Assembly: GCF_031458255.1 (NCBI RefSeq)
Contig: NZ_JAVDYC010000001.1
Location: 2,365,001 to 2,429,000 of the forward strand
DNA length: 64,000 nt
Reading direction: 5' to 3'
DNA from: Catenuloplanes niger
GTDB lineage: Bacteria; Actinomycetota; Actinomycetes; Mycobacteriales; Micromonosporaceae
This document shows positions 17,720 through 26,244 of this stretch, one piece after another. How positions within the stretch are numbered: the stretch's first letter is position 1; the number at the start of each line of letters is the position of its first letter. The notes beneath the pieces are model-generated. The model searched no databases and was not told the origin of the DNA. It was given only the letters and a program-made list of their open reading frames with translations. A program made the position numbers and the translations under genes.

Positions 17720-18472
17720 GTGAACGACCTGGTGGAAACGTTGCGCGCGGCCGGCTGCGTGTTCGCGGAGGACGAGGCCCGGGTGCTGCGCGAGTCCGCG
17801 GGCACGCCGGCCGAGCTGGCCGCGATGACGGCCCGCCGGGTGGCCGGTGAGCCGCTGGAGCACGTGGTCGGCGCGGTGGAGTTCGCCGGGCGGCGGTGGG
17901 CGGTGGAGCCGGGCGTCTTCGTTCCACGGCAGCGCAGTGAGCTGCTGGTCCGTACCGCGATCGGCGCCTCGGCGCAGCCGGCCGTGATCCTGGACCTGTG
18001 CTGCGGATGCGGCGCGCTCGGGGCCGCTACCGCGGCCGCGCTGCCCGGCGCGCGGCTGGTCGCGGCGGACGTCGACCCGGTCGCGGTGGCCTGCGCCCGG
18101 CGCAATGTGGAGCCGTTCGGCGGTCGCGTGTTCGCCGGTGACCTGTTCGCGCCGCTCCCCGCGGACCTGCGCGGCACCGTGACGATCCTGCTGGCGAACG
18201 TGCCGTACGTGCCGACGGACGAGGTCGCGCTGATGCCGCCGGAGGCACGCGATCACGAGCCCCGGTTCGCGCTGGACGGCGGGCCGGACGGGCTGGACCT
18301 GCTCCGCCGGGTCGCGGCCGAGGCCGGTGACTGGCTGGCACCGGGCGGCCTGCTGCTGACCGAGACCGGTGCGCGGCAGGCACCGGCCGCGGCGGCCGTC
18401 CTGAGCGACCTGCACCCGGAGATCGTCTCGGATGATGATCTTGGGGCTACCGCGGTCGTCGGCCGCCGATAG
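17720..18472 (+). CDS. PrmC/HemK-related putative protein N5-glutamine methyltransferase
   Basis: A 250-residue S-adenosylmethionine-dependent methyltransferase from GTG 17720. The SAM-binding strand-loop is ILDLCCGCGALGAA (about residues 91-104). The catalytic motif, normally NPPY, is NVPYVPT here, typical of the PrmC-related subfamily rather than the release-factor enzyme itself. A short helical N-domain (residues 1-70) carries RRVAGEPLEHVVG, the PrmC-type linker. The substrate is therefore uncertain. The genuine prmC is expected near prfA elsewhere. It is followed 9 bp later by the GNAT gene. Confidence 0.85.
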   Translation: MNDLVETLRAAGCVFAEDEARVLRESAGTPAELAAMTARRVAGEPLEHVVGAVEFAGRRWAVEPGVFVPRQRSELLVRTAIGASAQPAVILDLCCGCGALGAATAAALPGARLVAADVDPVAVACARRNVEPFGGRVFAGDLFAPLPADLRGTVTILLANVPYVPTDEVALMPPEARDHEPRFALDGGPDGLDLLRRVAAEAGDWLAPGGLLLTETGARQAPAAAAVLSDLHPEIVSDDDLGATAVVGRR

Positions 18473-18481
18473 GCTGGCCCC

Positions 18482-18961
18482 ATGGAGATCAGGACGGCGA
18501 CCGACGCGGACTGGCCGGGCATCTGGCCGATCCTGCGCTGGGTCATCTCGACCGGTGAACACTTCACCTGGGGCCCGGACACCACCGAGGAGTGGGCCCG
18601 CGGCAAGTGGATGACCGGGCGCACCCTCGTCGCGGTCGACCCGGACGGCACGATCGTCGGCACCGCCTACACCATGCCGAACCAGCCCGGCCACGGCGCG
18701 CACGTCGCCAACGCCGGCTTCGCGGTCGCGCCGGACCACGGCGGTCGCGGCATCGGCCGGGCCCTCGGCGAGCGCGCGCTCGCGGACGCGGCCGCCGACG
18801 GATACCGCGCCATGCAGTTCAACGCGGTCGTCTCCACCAACGCGCCGGCCGTCAAGCTGTGGCTCTCGCTCGGCTTCGAGATCCTGGCGACCGTGCCGGA
18901 CGCCTTCCACCACCCCACCGAGGGGTACGTCGGGCTGCACATCATGCACCGCACCCTCTAG
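18482..18961 (+). CDS. GNAT family N-acetyltransferase
   Basis: A 159-residue acetyl-CoA-dependent acetyltransferase. It opens MEIRTATDADWPGIWPI, the standard GNAT beta-1/alpha-1 start. The acetyl-CoA pyrophosphate-binding motif is VAPDHGGRGIGRALGE (R/Q-x-x-G-x-G/A type). The C-terminal part has FNAVVSTNAPAVKLWLSLGFE, the Asn-Ala-A-L-Y-x-x-x-G-F pattern of amine or antibiotic acetyltransferases. The acceptor is unknown. Its start lies 9 bp after the methyltransferase stop, suggesting co-transcription. Confidence 0.88.
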   Translation: MEIRTATDADWPGIWPILRWVISTGEHFTWGPDTTEEWARGKWMTGRTLVAVDPDGTIVGTAYTMPNQPGHGAHVANAGFAVAPDHGGRGIGRALGERALADAAADGYRAMQFNAVVSTNAPAVKLWLSLGFEILATVPDAFHHPTEGYVGLHIMHRTL

Positions 18962-18991
18962 ACCGGCCGGACCTCGACTAGGGTTCTACTG

Positions 18992-19789
18992 GTGACGGAG
19001 CTGCCGATCTGCCGCACCTGCGGGGTGCAGTACGGTGCCGCGAGCTTCGACGCGCGGACCTGCGCCATCTGCGCGGACGAGCGGCAGTACACGGGCTGGG
19101 ACGGGCAGCGGTGGACCACGCTGGCCGGGCTCTCCGCCGCCGGCCACCGCGGCGTGGTCCGTCCCGAGCCGCCCGGGTTGTGGGGCGTCGGCGTCGAGCC
19201 GTCCGTGGCCATCGGGCAACGCGCGCTGATCGTCCCCGGCGAGGGCGGCAACGTGCTCTTCGACTGCGTGCCCTACCTGGACGACCGTACGGTCGCGGCC
19301 GTCCACGAGCGCGGCGGGCTGGCCGCGATCGCCATCTCCCACCCGCACTTCTACGGCGCGATGATCGAGTGGAGCCGCGCGTTCGGCGACATCCCGGTGT
19401 ACGTGCACGCGGCCGACCGCCAGTGGGTCAAACGGCACGGCAACGTGCGCCTCTGGGACGGCGAGACGTTGGAGATCCTGCCCGGCCGCACCCTGATCAA
19501 CTGTGGCGTGCACTTCCCCGGCGGCACCGTGCTGCACTGGGCCGGCGGATCCGCGCTGTGCACCGGCGACATCTTCACGGTCGTGATGGACCGGCGGTGG
19601 GTGAGCTTCATGTACTCCTACCCCAACCTCATCCCGGAGCGTCCCGCCGTCATCACGCGCGCGTTGTCACTGGTCGAGCCGTTCGAGTTCGACACGATCT
19701 ACGGTGGATGGTGGGGCCGCGTGGTGCGCTCCGGCGCGAAGGCGGCACTGACCGCGTCCGCCGCGCGATACCTCAGCCGGCTGGATTGA
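18992..19789 (+). CDS. MBL-fold protein with an N-terminal Cys4 segment
   Basis: A 265-residue protein from GTG 18992. Residues 6-30 contain CRTCG and CAICADE, a small Cys4 zinc-ribbon-like segment. Residues 60-240 follow a metallo-beta-lactamase fold. The position of the HxHxDH motif reads SHPHFYGAM, so the two His of site 1 are kept but the Asp-His of site 2 are Tyr-Gly. Later candidate ligands are H in NCGVHFPGG and D in LCTGDIF. It is therefore probably a mononuclear or structurally altered hydrolase. A related family with HPHFY occurs in bacteria and fungi, with no firmly assigned substrate. Confidence 0.8.
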   Translation: MTELPICRTCGVQYGAASFDARTCAICADERQYTGWDGQRWTTLAGLSAAGHRGVVRPEPPGLWGVGVEPSVAIGQRALIVPGEGGNVLFDCVPYLDDRTVAAVHERGGLAAIAISHPHFYGAMIEWSRAFGDIPVYVHAADRQWVKRHGNVRLWDGETLEILPGRTLINCGVHFPGGTVLHWAGGSALCTGDIFTVVMDRRWVSFMYSYPNLIPERPAVITRALSLVEPFEFDTIYGGWWGRVVRSGAKAALTASAARYLSRLD

Positions 19790-19859
19790 CGATCCCGGGC
19801 GCCGGGCGACATTCGCCTCTGCGACCATGTGGGACGCATTCGCGTTCGCAGGGGGACTC

Positions 19860-22800
19860 ATGAAACCGCTCCTGCCGGGAGACCCGGCCCGGATAGGTCG
19901 CTACGAGCTCGAAGGCCGACTCGGCGCCGGCGGCATGGGCGTGGTCTATCTCGGGCGGACGCCCGGTGGCCGGCCCGCCGCGGTCAAGGTGATCAGCCCC
20001 GGCTACCTGGCGCAGCCGGAGGCACTGACCCGGTTCCGGCGCGAGGCCGCGACGCTCCGCACCGTGCGCAGCGCGTACACGGCCGCGCTGATCGACGCGG
20101 AGCTGACCACCGCGCCGTACTGGATGGCCACCGAGTACATCCCCGGCCCCACGCTCGCGGCCGCGGTCGCGTCGGACGGCCCGATGCCGGCGGCCGCCGC
20201 GGTCCGGATGATGGCCGCGCTCGCCGAGGGCCTCGCCGAGATCCACGCGCACGGCATCTGCCACCGCGACCTCAAGCCGCAGAACGTCATCCTGTCCGCG
20301 ACCGGCCCGCAGCTCATCGACTTCGGCGTGGCCCGCGGCGCGGACGACGCCGGCCTCACGCTGAGCGGCACGTTCATGGGCACGCTCGGCTACACCGCGC
20401 CGGAGCTGATGGACGACGACGAGCTGACCCCGGCCGCGGACGTGTTCGCGCTCGGCGCCACCACCGCGCTCGCCGCGACCGGCCGCCGTCCGTTCGGCGG
20501 CGGCGCGGTGGAACGCGTCGCGCTCCGCGTCATCCAGGGCGACATCGACCTGGACGGCGTCGACGTCGGCCTGGCCACGCTGATCCGCGCGTGCATCGCC
20601 CGCGACCCGGCCGGCCGGCCCACCCCGGACACCATCATCGACCGTTGCCGCGACTGGCTCGGCAGCGGCGGCACCCCCACACCGTCAACCCCCCAACCCC
20701 GCTCCACCGGTACGCCGTCGGCCGCACCGCCCGCCCCCACGTTCGCCCCCGGCGGGTCCACCCCGCCCGGTGCCGCCGGACCGGGCACCTTCGGACCGGC
20801 CCCCGGTGCGGGAACGTTCGGACCGGCCGCCGGTGCGGGAACGTTCGGACCGGCCGGGGCGGGCACCGTCGGCTCCGCCGGAGCAGGGGCCCTCGGGGCC
20901 GCCGGTGCTGCCGGAACCAACGACGCGGCGGCCTGGGCGGCCGAGTTCAGCCGGGCCACCGGCGTGCATCCGAACGCCTGGGCACCGCAGCCGGCGCCCG
21001 CCGCCGACCCGTCCCCACCGCCGCCCACCTTCGCCCCGGCCGCCGGGATCGGCGGTGCCGCCGGCACGCTGAGCACGCGCAATGTGCCGGCGGACCGCTA
21101 CGCCGCCGGCGCGGCAGATGGCTCCGGCAGCCCGGAGACGGGCGGCGAAGACCGGTCGGGCGGCAATCCGCGCGGCGGGACCGACGCGGCCGCCACTGGA
21201 TCCAGCACGTCACCCGGCCCGGGCGACAGCAGCAATCGGGCCACTGGCCCGGGCGGCATGAGCACGTGGGCCGGCTCGGACCAACCGGCCCGGACGGGAC
21301 ACCGGCCCGCACCGGGCCGGGCGGATGCGGGCCCGGCAGCGGGCACGCACGCGGCGGCCGGTCCGAGCGACGCGGCCGGCATGGGCAACGCGGGCGCGAT
21401 GGGCGACTCGAACGCACCGCGCAACGCGGCCGGTGCGGGCACCACGGGCAGCCCGCGCAACGCGACCGGCTCAAACAACGCGGCTACGCCGAGCAACCCG
21501 GTCGGCGTCGCCGATCCGGCGGTAGCGGGCAGTGCATCAGGCGCGAGCAGCCCGGTGGGTGTAGGCAACCCAGCCGGCGTCGCCGATCCGGCGGTAGCGG
21601 GCAATGCATCAGGCGCAAGCGGCCCGGCGGGTGTAGGCAACCCGGTCGGCGCCGCCGGCCCGGCGGTTACGGGCAACGCGGGCGACCCGGACAACGCACG
21701 TGATCCGGCCAGCGCGAGTAACTCAACCAGCGCGAGCAGTTCGGCCGGCGCGGGCAACGCAGTGAGCGCAAGCAACCCGGCAGGCAATGCAGCCGGCGCA
21801 GCAAACGCCGCCGGTGCGAGTAACCCGGCCACGCCGGGCAACGCGAGCGGGCCGAGCAGCACAGGGTTTCCGAGCCACACCGGCATCCGGAGCGGCGCGG
21901 GCAACACGAGCGGCGCGGGCCCCGGGGGCCACCTGAGCAATGCGCGTAACGCGAGCATCGCAGGCAATGTCGGTGGCGCCGGCACCGTGGACAACACCAG
22001 CGGCACCAACGCCGTGAACAGCGGGAACGACGCCGGCAACATGAGCGGCGCCGGCCGCGCGCGCTACGCCAGCGGCTCGGGCTACGCGGGCAGCGGCGGC
22101 GGTGCAGGCACCGCGGGCAACGCCAGTGGCGCGGGCAACGCCAGTAGCGCGGACAACGCCAGTAGCGCGGACAACGCCAGTGGCGCGGGCACTACGGGCA
22201 ATGCAAGCACCGCGGGCAACGCCAGCGGCGCGGGCAGCACGAGCGGCGCGGGCAGCGGCGGCGGCCTACGCCCACGCAACGGGAGCGACGCCGGTGGTGC
22301 ACGCGATGCCAGCGGCGCGGGCCGTGCGGGCAGCGGTGGTGGTGCGGGTGCCGGTGGCGATGCGAGTGGTGTGGGGGTGACGTTCGGCCGGACGGCGGTG
22401 CCGGGGGCGCCGCCGAAGGCGGGCGGGGGTGTGGGCGGCGCCGGTCCGACGGTGGGGGCCCGGCCGCCTCGTGCGGGCGGCGACGGAGGTGTCCGGCGTA
22501 CCCCTGGAAAGGTGTTGATCCTGGTCGGGGTTGCGGTGGCGGCGGTGCTGCTCGTGGCCGGTGGCGCGATCGCGGTGCTGGGCGGCGGCGACGAGGAGGT
22601 GGCGACGCCGGCGGCGGACGTGGTCACGGCCTCGCCGGTGTGGAGCCTGGGCCTGCCGAACACCGTGCCACCGGTGCCGACGCTGCCGCCGTCGCCCGGG
22701 GCGGCACCGGGCGTCGCGCAGCCGAAGCCGCGGACCACCACGGGCGCGCCGGCCCGGCCCGCGGTCACCACGCCGACCAGCGCGGACGGCCGCTGCATCC

Positions 22801-23147
22801 AGATGCCGGCCGACACCGCGGCCGGTGTCCGGGTGTCGGTGGCGGCGTGCGACGGGTCGACGGCGCAGCGGTGGACGTTCGACGCGGGCGACCGGCTGCG
22901 GCACACGGTCGGTTCCGTCACCCGCTGCCTCGACATCGGCGCGAACGGCGGCGCCGACCTCGGCTACGAGGTGCAGCTCCAGGACTGCGACAGCGGGAGC
23001 GCGCAGCGTTTCGTCCCGCAGCCGGACGGCACGCTGGCGCTGTCCGGCACGGACCGCTGCCTGACCGCTCTGGACACCGGCGTGCTGTCGGCCCAGCCCT
23101 GCACCGGCCGGACCGGCCAGATCTGGCGGATGCCGGCCCGCGCCTGA
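19860..23147 (+). CDS. Receptor-type Ser/Thr protein kinase with giant low-complexity linker and ricin-type lectin domain
   Basis: A 1,095-residue kinase starting at ATG 19860 (AGGGGG 7-12 bases upstream). The kinase domain (residues about 14-270) has the glycine loop GAGGMG, Lys43 in AAVKV, HRD at 135-137 in CHRDLKPQN, and DFG beginning at Asp154, so it looks catalytically complete. Residues about 280-880 are a disordered Pro/Ala/Gly, then Asn/Ala/Ser/Gly linker of short repeats such as GNASGA. A membrane helix follows (about 885-907). The outer C-terminus (about 975-1,095) is a ricin-type beta-trefoil with three Q-x-W-like repeats (AQRWTF, AQRFVP, GQIWRM). It probably senses a carbohydrate such as a wall polymer and signals to cytoplasmic substrates; that role is inference. 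Confidence 0.9.
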   Translation: MKPLLPGDPARIGRYELEGRLGAGGMGVVYLGRTPGGRPAAVKVISPGYLAQPEALTRFRREAATLRTVRSAYTAALIDAELTTAPYWMATEYIPGPTLAAAVASDGPMPAAAAVRMMAALAEGLAEIHAHGICHRDLKPQNVILSATGPQLIDFGVARGADDAGLTLSGTFMGTLGYTAPELMDDDELTPAADVFALGATTALAATGRRPFGGGAVERVALRVIQGDIDLDGVDVGLATLIRACIARDPAGRPTPDTIIDRCRDWLGSGGTPTPSTPQPRSTGTPSAAPPAPTFAPGGSTPPGAAGPGTFGPAPGAGTFGPAAGAGTFGPAGAGTVGSAGAGALGAAGAAGTNDAAAWAAEFSRATGVHPNAWAPQPAPAADPSPPPPTFAPAAGIGGAAGTLSTRNVPADRYAAGAADGSGSPETGGEDRSGGNPRGGTDAAATGSSTSPGPGDSSNRATGPGGMSTWAGSDQPARTGHRPAPGRADAGPAAGTHAAAGPSDAAGMGNAGAMGDSNAPRNAAGAGTTGSPRNATGSNNAATPSNPVGVADPAVAGSASGASSPVGVGNPAGVADPAVAGNASGASGPAGVGNPVGAAGPAVTGNAGDPDNARDPASASNSTSASSSAGAGNAVSASNPAGNAAGAANAAGASNPATPGNASGPSSTGFPSHTGIRSGAGNTSGAGPGGHLSNARNASIAGNVGGAGTVDNTSGTNAVNSGNDAGNMSGAGRARYASGSGYAGSGGGAGTAGNASGAGNASSADNASSADNASGAGTTGNASTAGNASGAGSTSGAGSGGGLRPRNGSDAGGARDASGAGRAGSGGGAGAGGDASGVGVTFGRTAVPGAPPKAGGGVGGAGPTVGARPPRAGGDGGVRRTPGKVLILVGVAVAAVLLVAGGAIAVLGGGDEEVATPAADVVTASPVWSLGLPNTVPPVPTLPPSPGAAPGVAQPKPRTTTGAPARPAVTTPTSADGRCIQMPADTAAGVRVSVAACDGSTAQRWTFDAGDRLRHTVGSVTRCLDIGANGGADLGYEVQLQDCDSGSAQRFVPQPDGTLALSGTDRCLTALDTGVLSAQPCTGRTGQIWRMPARA
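21360..22380 (+). repeat. Coding repeat tract of the kinase linker (GNASGA-type)
   Basis: About 1 kb of imperfect short repeats built from GGCAACGCC, AGCGGCGCG and GCGGGCA blocks. They encode runs of Gly, Asn, Ala and Ser with two nearly identical 60-base blocks near 21,500 and 21,570. Codon use in the tract is less uniformly GC-ending than in the kinase domain (for example GCA and AGT occur often), which fits recent repeat expansion. Confidence 0.8.
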
Positions 23148-23218
23148 CCCCGATCACCCTAGTGATCAACGTCACATCTCAATAGGGTCGTCGATGAATC
23201 CCGTGGGGAGGAGTCGTC

Positions 23219-24241
23219 ATGACCACGATGCGATCCAGGATCGTCGCGCTCTCCGCCGTCTCCGTGCTGGCCGCCTGCTCGGGCGACAGCACCGGAGCCG
23301 GCGGGGGTGGGAACGGCGCGGGCGGCGACGCGGCCGGCTATCCGGAGCGGAACATCACGGTCGTCGTGCCGTTCAGCGCGGGTGGGCCGACCGACACCGT
23401 CACCCGGATGATCGCCGAGCCGATGGCCGCGGCGCTCGGCGGCCGGGTCGTCGTGCGGAACGTGGAGGGTGCGGGCGGCACGGTCGCGGCCGGCGAGGTC
23501 ACCCGGGCCGACCCGGACGGCTACACCGTGCTCATGCACCACATCGGCATGTCGACCGCGCCCGCGCTGTACAAGGATCTCGGCTACGCGCCGCTGACCG
23601 ACTTCGCGACCGTCGGGCTGGTCACCGAGGTGCCGATGACCGTGATCGCCCGCAAGGACTTCCCGCCCGCGACGCTGCCCGACCTGGTGACGTACGTGAC
23701 GGCGAACGCGGGCGAGGTCACGCTGGCCAACGCCGGCATCGGCGCCGCGTCCCACCTGTGCGGGCTGCTGTTCCAGTCGGCGGCCGGGGTGACGTTGCAG
23801 GAGGTGCCCTACCAGGGGACCGGGCCGGCGCTGACCGACCTGGTGGGCGGGCAGGTCGACGTCATGTGCGACCAGACCACGAACACCACCGGGCAGATCG
23901 CCGCGGGCGAGGTGAAGGCGTACGCGGTGACCACGCCGGAGCGGGTGCGGAGCCTGCCGGACGTGCCGACCACCGCCGAGGCCGGGATGCCGCGGTTGCG
24001 GGTGAGCGTGTGGCACGGCCTCTACGTGCCGGCCGGCACGCCGCCGGAGGTCGTGCGGAAGCTGTCCGGCGCGCTGCGGACCGCGCTGGCCGACCCGGCG
24101 GTCGTCGACGCGATGGCGAAGCTCGGCACCGCGCCGGTCGCGGCCGCGGACGCGACCCCGGAGGCGCACCGGGCGCGGCTGGCGGAGCAGATCACCACGT
24201 GGGCGAAGGTCATCGCGGACGCCGGCGTCGAGGCCTCGTAG
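23219..24241 (+). CDS. tctC: Tripartite tricarboxylate transporter substrate-binding lipoprotein (TctC/Bug family)
   Basis: A 340-residue extracytoplasmic binding protein from ATG 23219, with GGAGGAG 5 bases upstream. It has a lipoprotein signal peptide with lipobox LAAC (Cys20). The Bug-fold landmarks are YPERNITVVVPFSAGGPTDTV, GAGGTVAAGEVTRADPDGYT and EVPYQGTGPALTDLVGGQVD, all typical for TctC proteins that bind carboxylates such as citrate or aromatic and amino acids. It is the first gene of tctC-tctB-tctA. The substrate cannot be told from sequence. A small dyad GATCAC/GTGATC (23152-23167) lies upstream. Confidence 0.9.
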   Translation: MTTMRSRIVALSAVSVLAACSGDSTGAGGGGNGAGGDAAGYPERNITVVVPFSAGGPTDTVTRMIAEPMAAALGGRVVVRNVEGAGGTVAAGEVTRADPDGYTVLMHHIGMSTAPALYKDLGYAPLTDFATVGLVTEVPMTVIARKDFPPATLPDLVTYVTANAGEVTLANAGIGAASHLCGLLFQSAAGVTLQEVPYQGTGPALTDLVGGQVDVMCDQTTNTTGQIAAGEVKAYAVTTPERVRSLPDVPTTAEAGMPRLRVSVWHGLYVPAGTPPEVVRKLSGALRTALADPAVVDAMAKLGTAPVAAADATPEAHRARLAEQITTWAKVIADAGVEAS

Positions 24242-24682
24242 ATGCGGTCCTCCTCGGACGTGCTGGCCGGTGGCGTCTTCGTGCTGATCGGTGGCCTGTT
24301 CGTGGCGGGCGCGCTCGGCTACGACCGGGGCACGCCGCTGCGGATGGGCCCCGGCTACTTCCCGCTGCTGGTCGGCGGCGTCGTGGTCGTGCTCGGCCTG
24401 GCGATCGTGGTCAGGGGCCTGGTCGTGGGCGAGGAGGTCCGGTTCGGGCCGGTTCCGTGGCGGGCGATCGCGCTGATCGTGCCGGCGGTCGCGTTCTTCG
24501 GGTTCTTCGTCCGGCGTCTCGGGTTCGTGCCCACGGCGGCCGTGACCACGCTGCTCGTCACGCTGGCCAGCCGGCGGGTGCGGCCGCTGACGGCGGTGGC
24601 GGTGACCGTGGGACTGACCGCGGCCGCCACGCTGATCTTCGTCGTCGGCCTGCAGCTGCGTGTTCCGCTCTGGGGCGGCTGA
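24242..24682 (+). CDS. tctB: Tripartite tricarboxylate transporter small membrane subunit
   Basis: A 146-residue protein with four predicted membrane helices (for example VLAGGVFVLIGGLFVAGAL at the start and VTVGLTAAATLIFVVGL near the end). It carries the family segment RMGPGYFPLLVGGVVVVLG (G-P-G-Y-F-P) that marks TctB proteins. The ATG directly follows the tctC stop (TAGATG), and tctA begins 1 bp after its stop, so it is fully embedded in the operon. It forms the membrane complex with TctA. Confidence 0.9.
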   Translation: MRSSSDVLAGGVFVLIGGLFVAGALGYDRGTPLRMGPGYFPLLVGGVVVVLGLAIVVRGLVVGEEVRFGPVPWRAIALIVPAVAFFGFFVRRLGFVPTAAVTTLLVTLASRRVRPLTAVAVTVGLTAAATLIFVVGLQLRVPLWGG

Positions 24683-24683
24683 C

Positions 24684-26189
24684 GTGGAGCTCTTCGGCGA
24701 TCTCGCGCTCGGCTTCTCGACCGCGCTGCTGATCGAGAACGTCCTCTACTGCTTCCTGGGCGTGCTGCTCGGCACCGCGGTCGGCGTGCTGCCCGGCATC
24801 GGCCCGACCGCGACCGTGGCGATGCTGTTGCCGATCACGTTCAACTTCGCACCGGTCACCGCACTGATCATGCTGGCCGGCATCTACTACGGCGCGCAGT
24901 ACGGCGGCTCGACGACCGCCATCCTGATCAACCTGCCCGGCGAGTCGTCCGCCGCGGTCACCGCGCTCGACGGTCACGAGATGGCCCGCCGGGGACGGGC
25001 CGGTCCGGCGCTGGCCGCGGCCGCGATCGGCTCGTTCGTCGCGGGGACGGTCGCCACGGTGGTGCTGGCCGTCGCCGCGCCGCCGCTGGCCGCGGTCGCG
25101 CTGCGGTTCGGCCCGGCGGAGTACTTCGCGCTGGTGCTGTTCGGCCTGATCGTGTCGATCGCGCTGGCCCGCGGCTCCGCGCTCAAGGCGCTCGCGATGA
25201 TCGCGCTCGGCGTCCTGCTCGGCACGGTCGGGCAGGACATCTACACCGGTACGCCGCGGTTCGTGCTCGACCGGCGCGAGCTGTACGGCGGTATCGACTT
25301 CGTGTCCGTGGCGGTCGGCATGTTCGGCATCGCCGAGATCCTGCGCAACCTGGAGACCGAGCGCGGCCGGCCGGCGCTGCTCGGCGGCGTGACCCACCTC
25401 TGGCCGACCGCGGCGGACCGGCGCCGGATCCTCGGCCCGATCGCGCGCGGCACCGGGCTCGGCGCCGCGCTCGGCGTGCTGCCGGGCGGTGGCCACGTGC
25501 TCGCCTCGTTCACGTCGTACGCGGTCGAGAAGCGGGTCTCGAAACGCCCGCAGGACTTCGGCCACGGCGCGATCGAGGGCGTCGCCGGACCGGAGTCGGC
25601 CAACAACGCGGCCGCGCAGACCTCGTTCATCCCGCTGCTCACGCTCGGGCTGCCGGCGCACCCGGTGATGGCGCTGATGGTCGGCGCGTTCATCGTGCAC
25701 GGCATCACGCCCGGCCCCGACGTGATCAACGACGAGCCGGAGCTGTTCTGGGGTCTGATCGCGTCGATGTGGATCGGCAACCTGCTGCTGCTCCTGCTCA
25801 ACCTGCCGCTGATCGGCATCTGGGTGCGCCTGCTGCGCGTCCCCTACCGGGTGCTGTTCCCGATGATCGTGCTGTTCGCCCTGATCGGGACGTACTCGCT
25901 GAGCTTCAACGCGTTCGACGTGTACGCGATCGCGTTCTTCGGCCTGCTCGGCTACCTGCTGATCTCGTGCGGCTGCGAGCCGGCCCCGCTGCTGCTCGGG
26001 TTCGTCCTCGGCCCGCTGCTGGAGGAGAACCTGCGCCGCGCCCTGATCATCTCGCGCGGCGACCCGCTGGTGTTCGTCACCCGGCCCATCTCCGCCGCCC
26101 TCCTGGCCCTGGCCGCGGCCGCCCTGATCCTCACCGTGCTGCCCGCGATCCGCCGGCGCCGCGAGCGGGTCTTCGCCGAGGAGGACTGA
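24684..26189 (+). CDS. tctA: Tripartite tricarboxylate transporter large membrane subunit
   Basis: A 501-residue channel subunit from GTG 24684, which follows the tctB stop directly. It has about 11-12 membrane helices in two inverted halves. The signature loops are GVLPGIGPTATVAMLLP and GVLPGGGHVLASF (G-x-x-P-G-x-G), and IYYGAQYGGSTTAILINLPGE is the highly conserved first-half segment. PESANNAAAQTSFIPLL is the second-half counterpart. It carries out sodium- or proton-coupled uptake of the carboxylate delivered by TctC. A stem-loop follows at 26192. Confidence 0.92.
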   Translation: MELFGDLALGFSTALLIENVLYCFLGVLLGTAVGVLPGIGPTATVAMLLPITFNFAPVTALIMLAGIYYGAQYGGSTTAILINLPGESSAAVTALDGHEMARRGRAGPALAAAAIGSFVAGTVATVVLAVAAPPLAAVALRFGPAEYFALVLFGLIVSIALARGSALKALAMIALGVLLGTVGQDIYTGTPRFVLDRRELYGGIDFVSVAVGMFGIAEILRNLETERGRPALLGGVTHLWPTAADRRRILGPIARGTGLGAALGVLPGGGHVLASFTSYAVEKRVSKRPQDFGHGAIEGVAGPESANNAAAQTSFIPLLTLGLPAHPVMALMVGAFIVHGITPGPDVINDEPELFWGLIASMWIGNLLLLLLNLPLIGIWVRLLRVPYRVLFPMIVLFALIGTYSLSFNAFDVYAIAFFGLLGYLLISCGCEPAPLLLGFVLGPLLEENLRRALIISRGDPLVFVTRPISAALLALAAAALILTVLPAIRRRRERVFAEED

Positions 26190-26191
26190 GA

Positions 26192-26209
26192 ACGGGCCGT
26201 CCGGCCCGT
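26192..26209 (+). terminator. Stem-loop after tctA
   Basis: A perfect 7-bp stem ACGGGCC/GGCCCGT around GTCC, 2 bp after the tctA stop, with no T-run. It is a weak terminator candidate at the end of the tctCBA operon. Confidence 0.5.
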
Positions 26210-26244
26210 GCGGCACCGGCCCGTCCCGTTCGATGATCTTGTCC

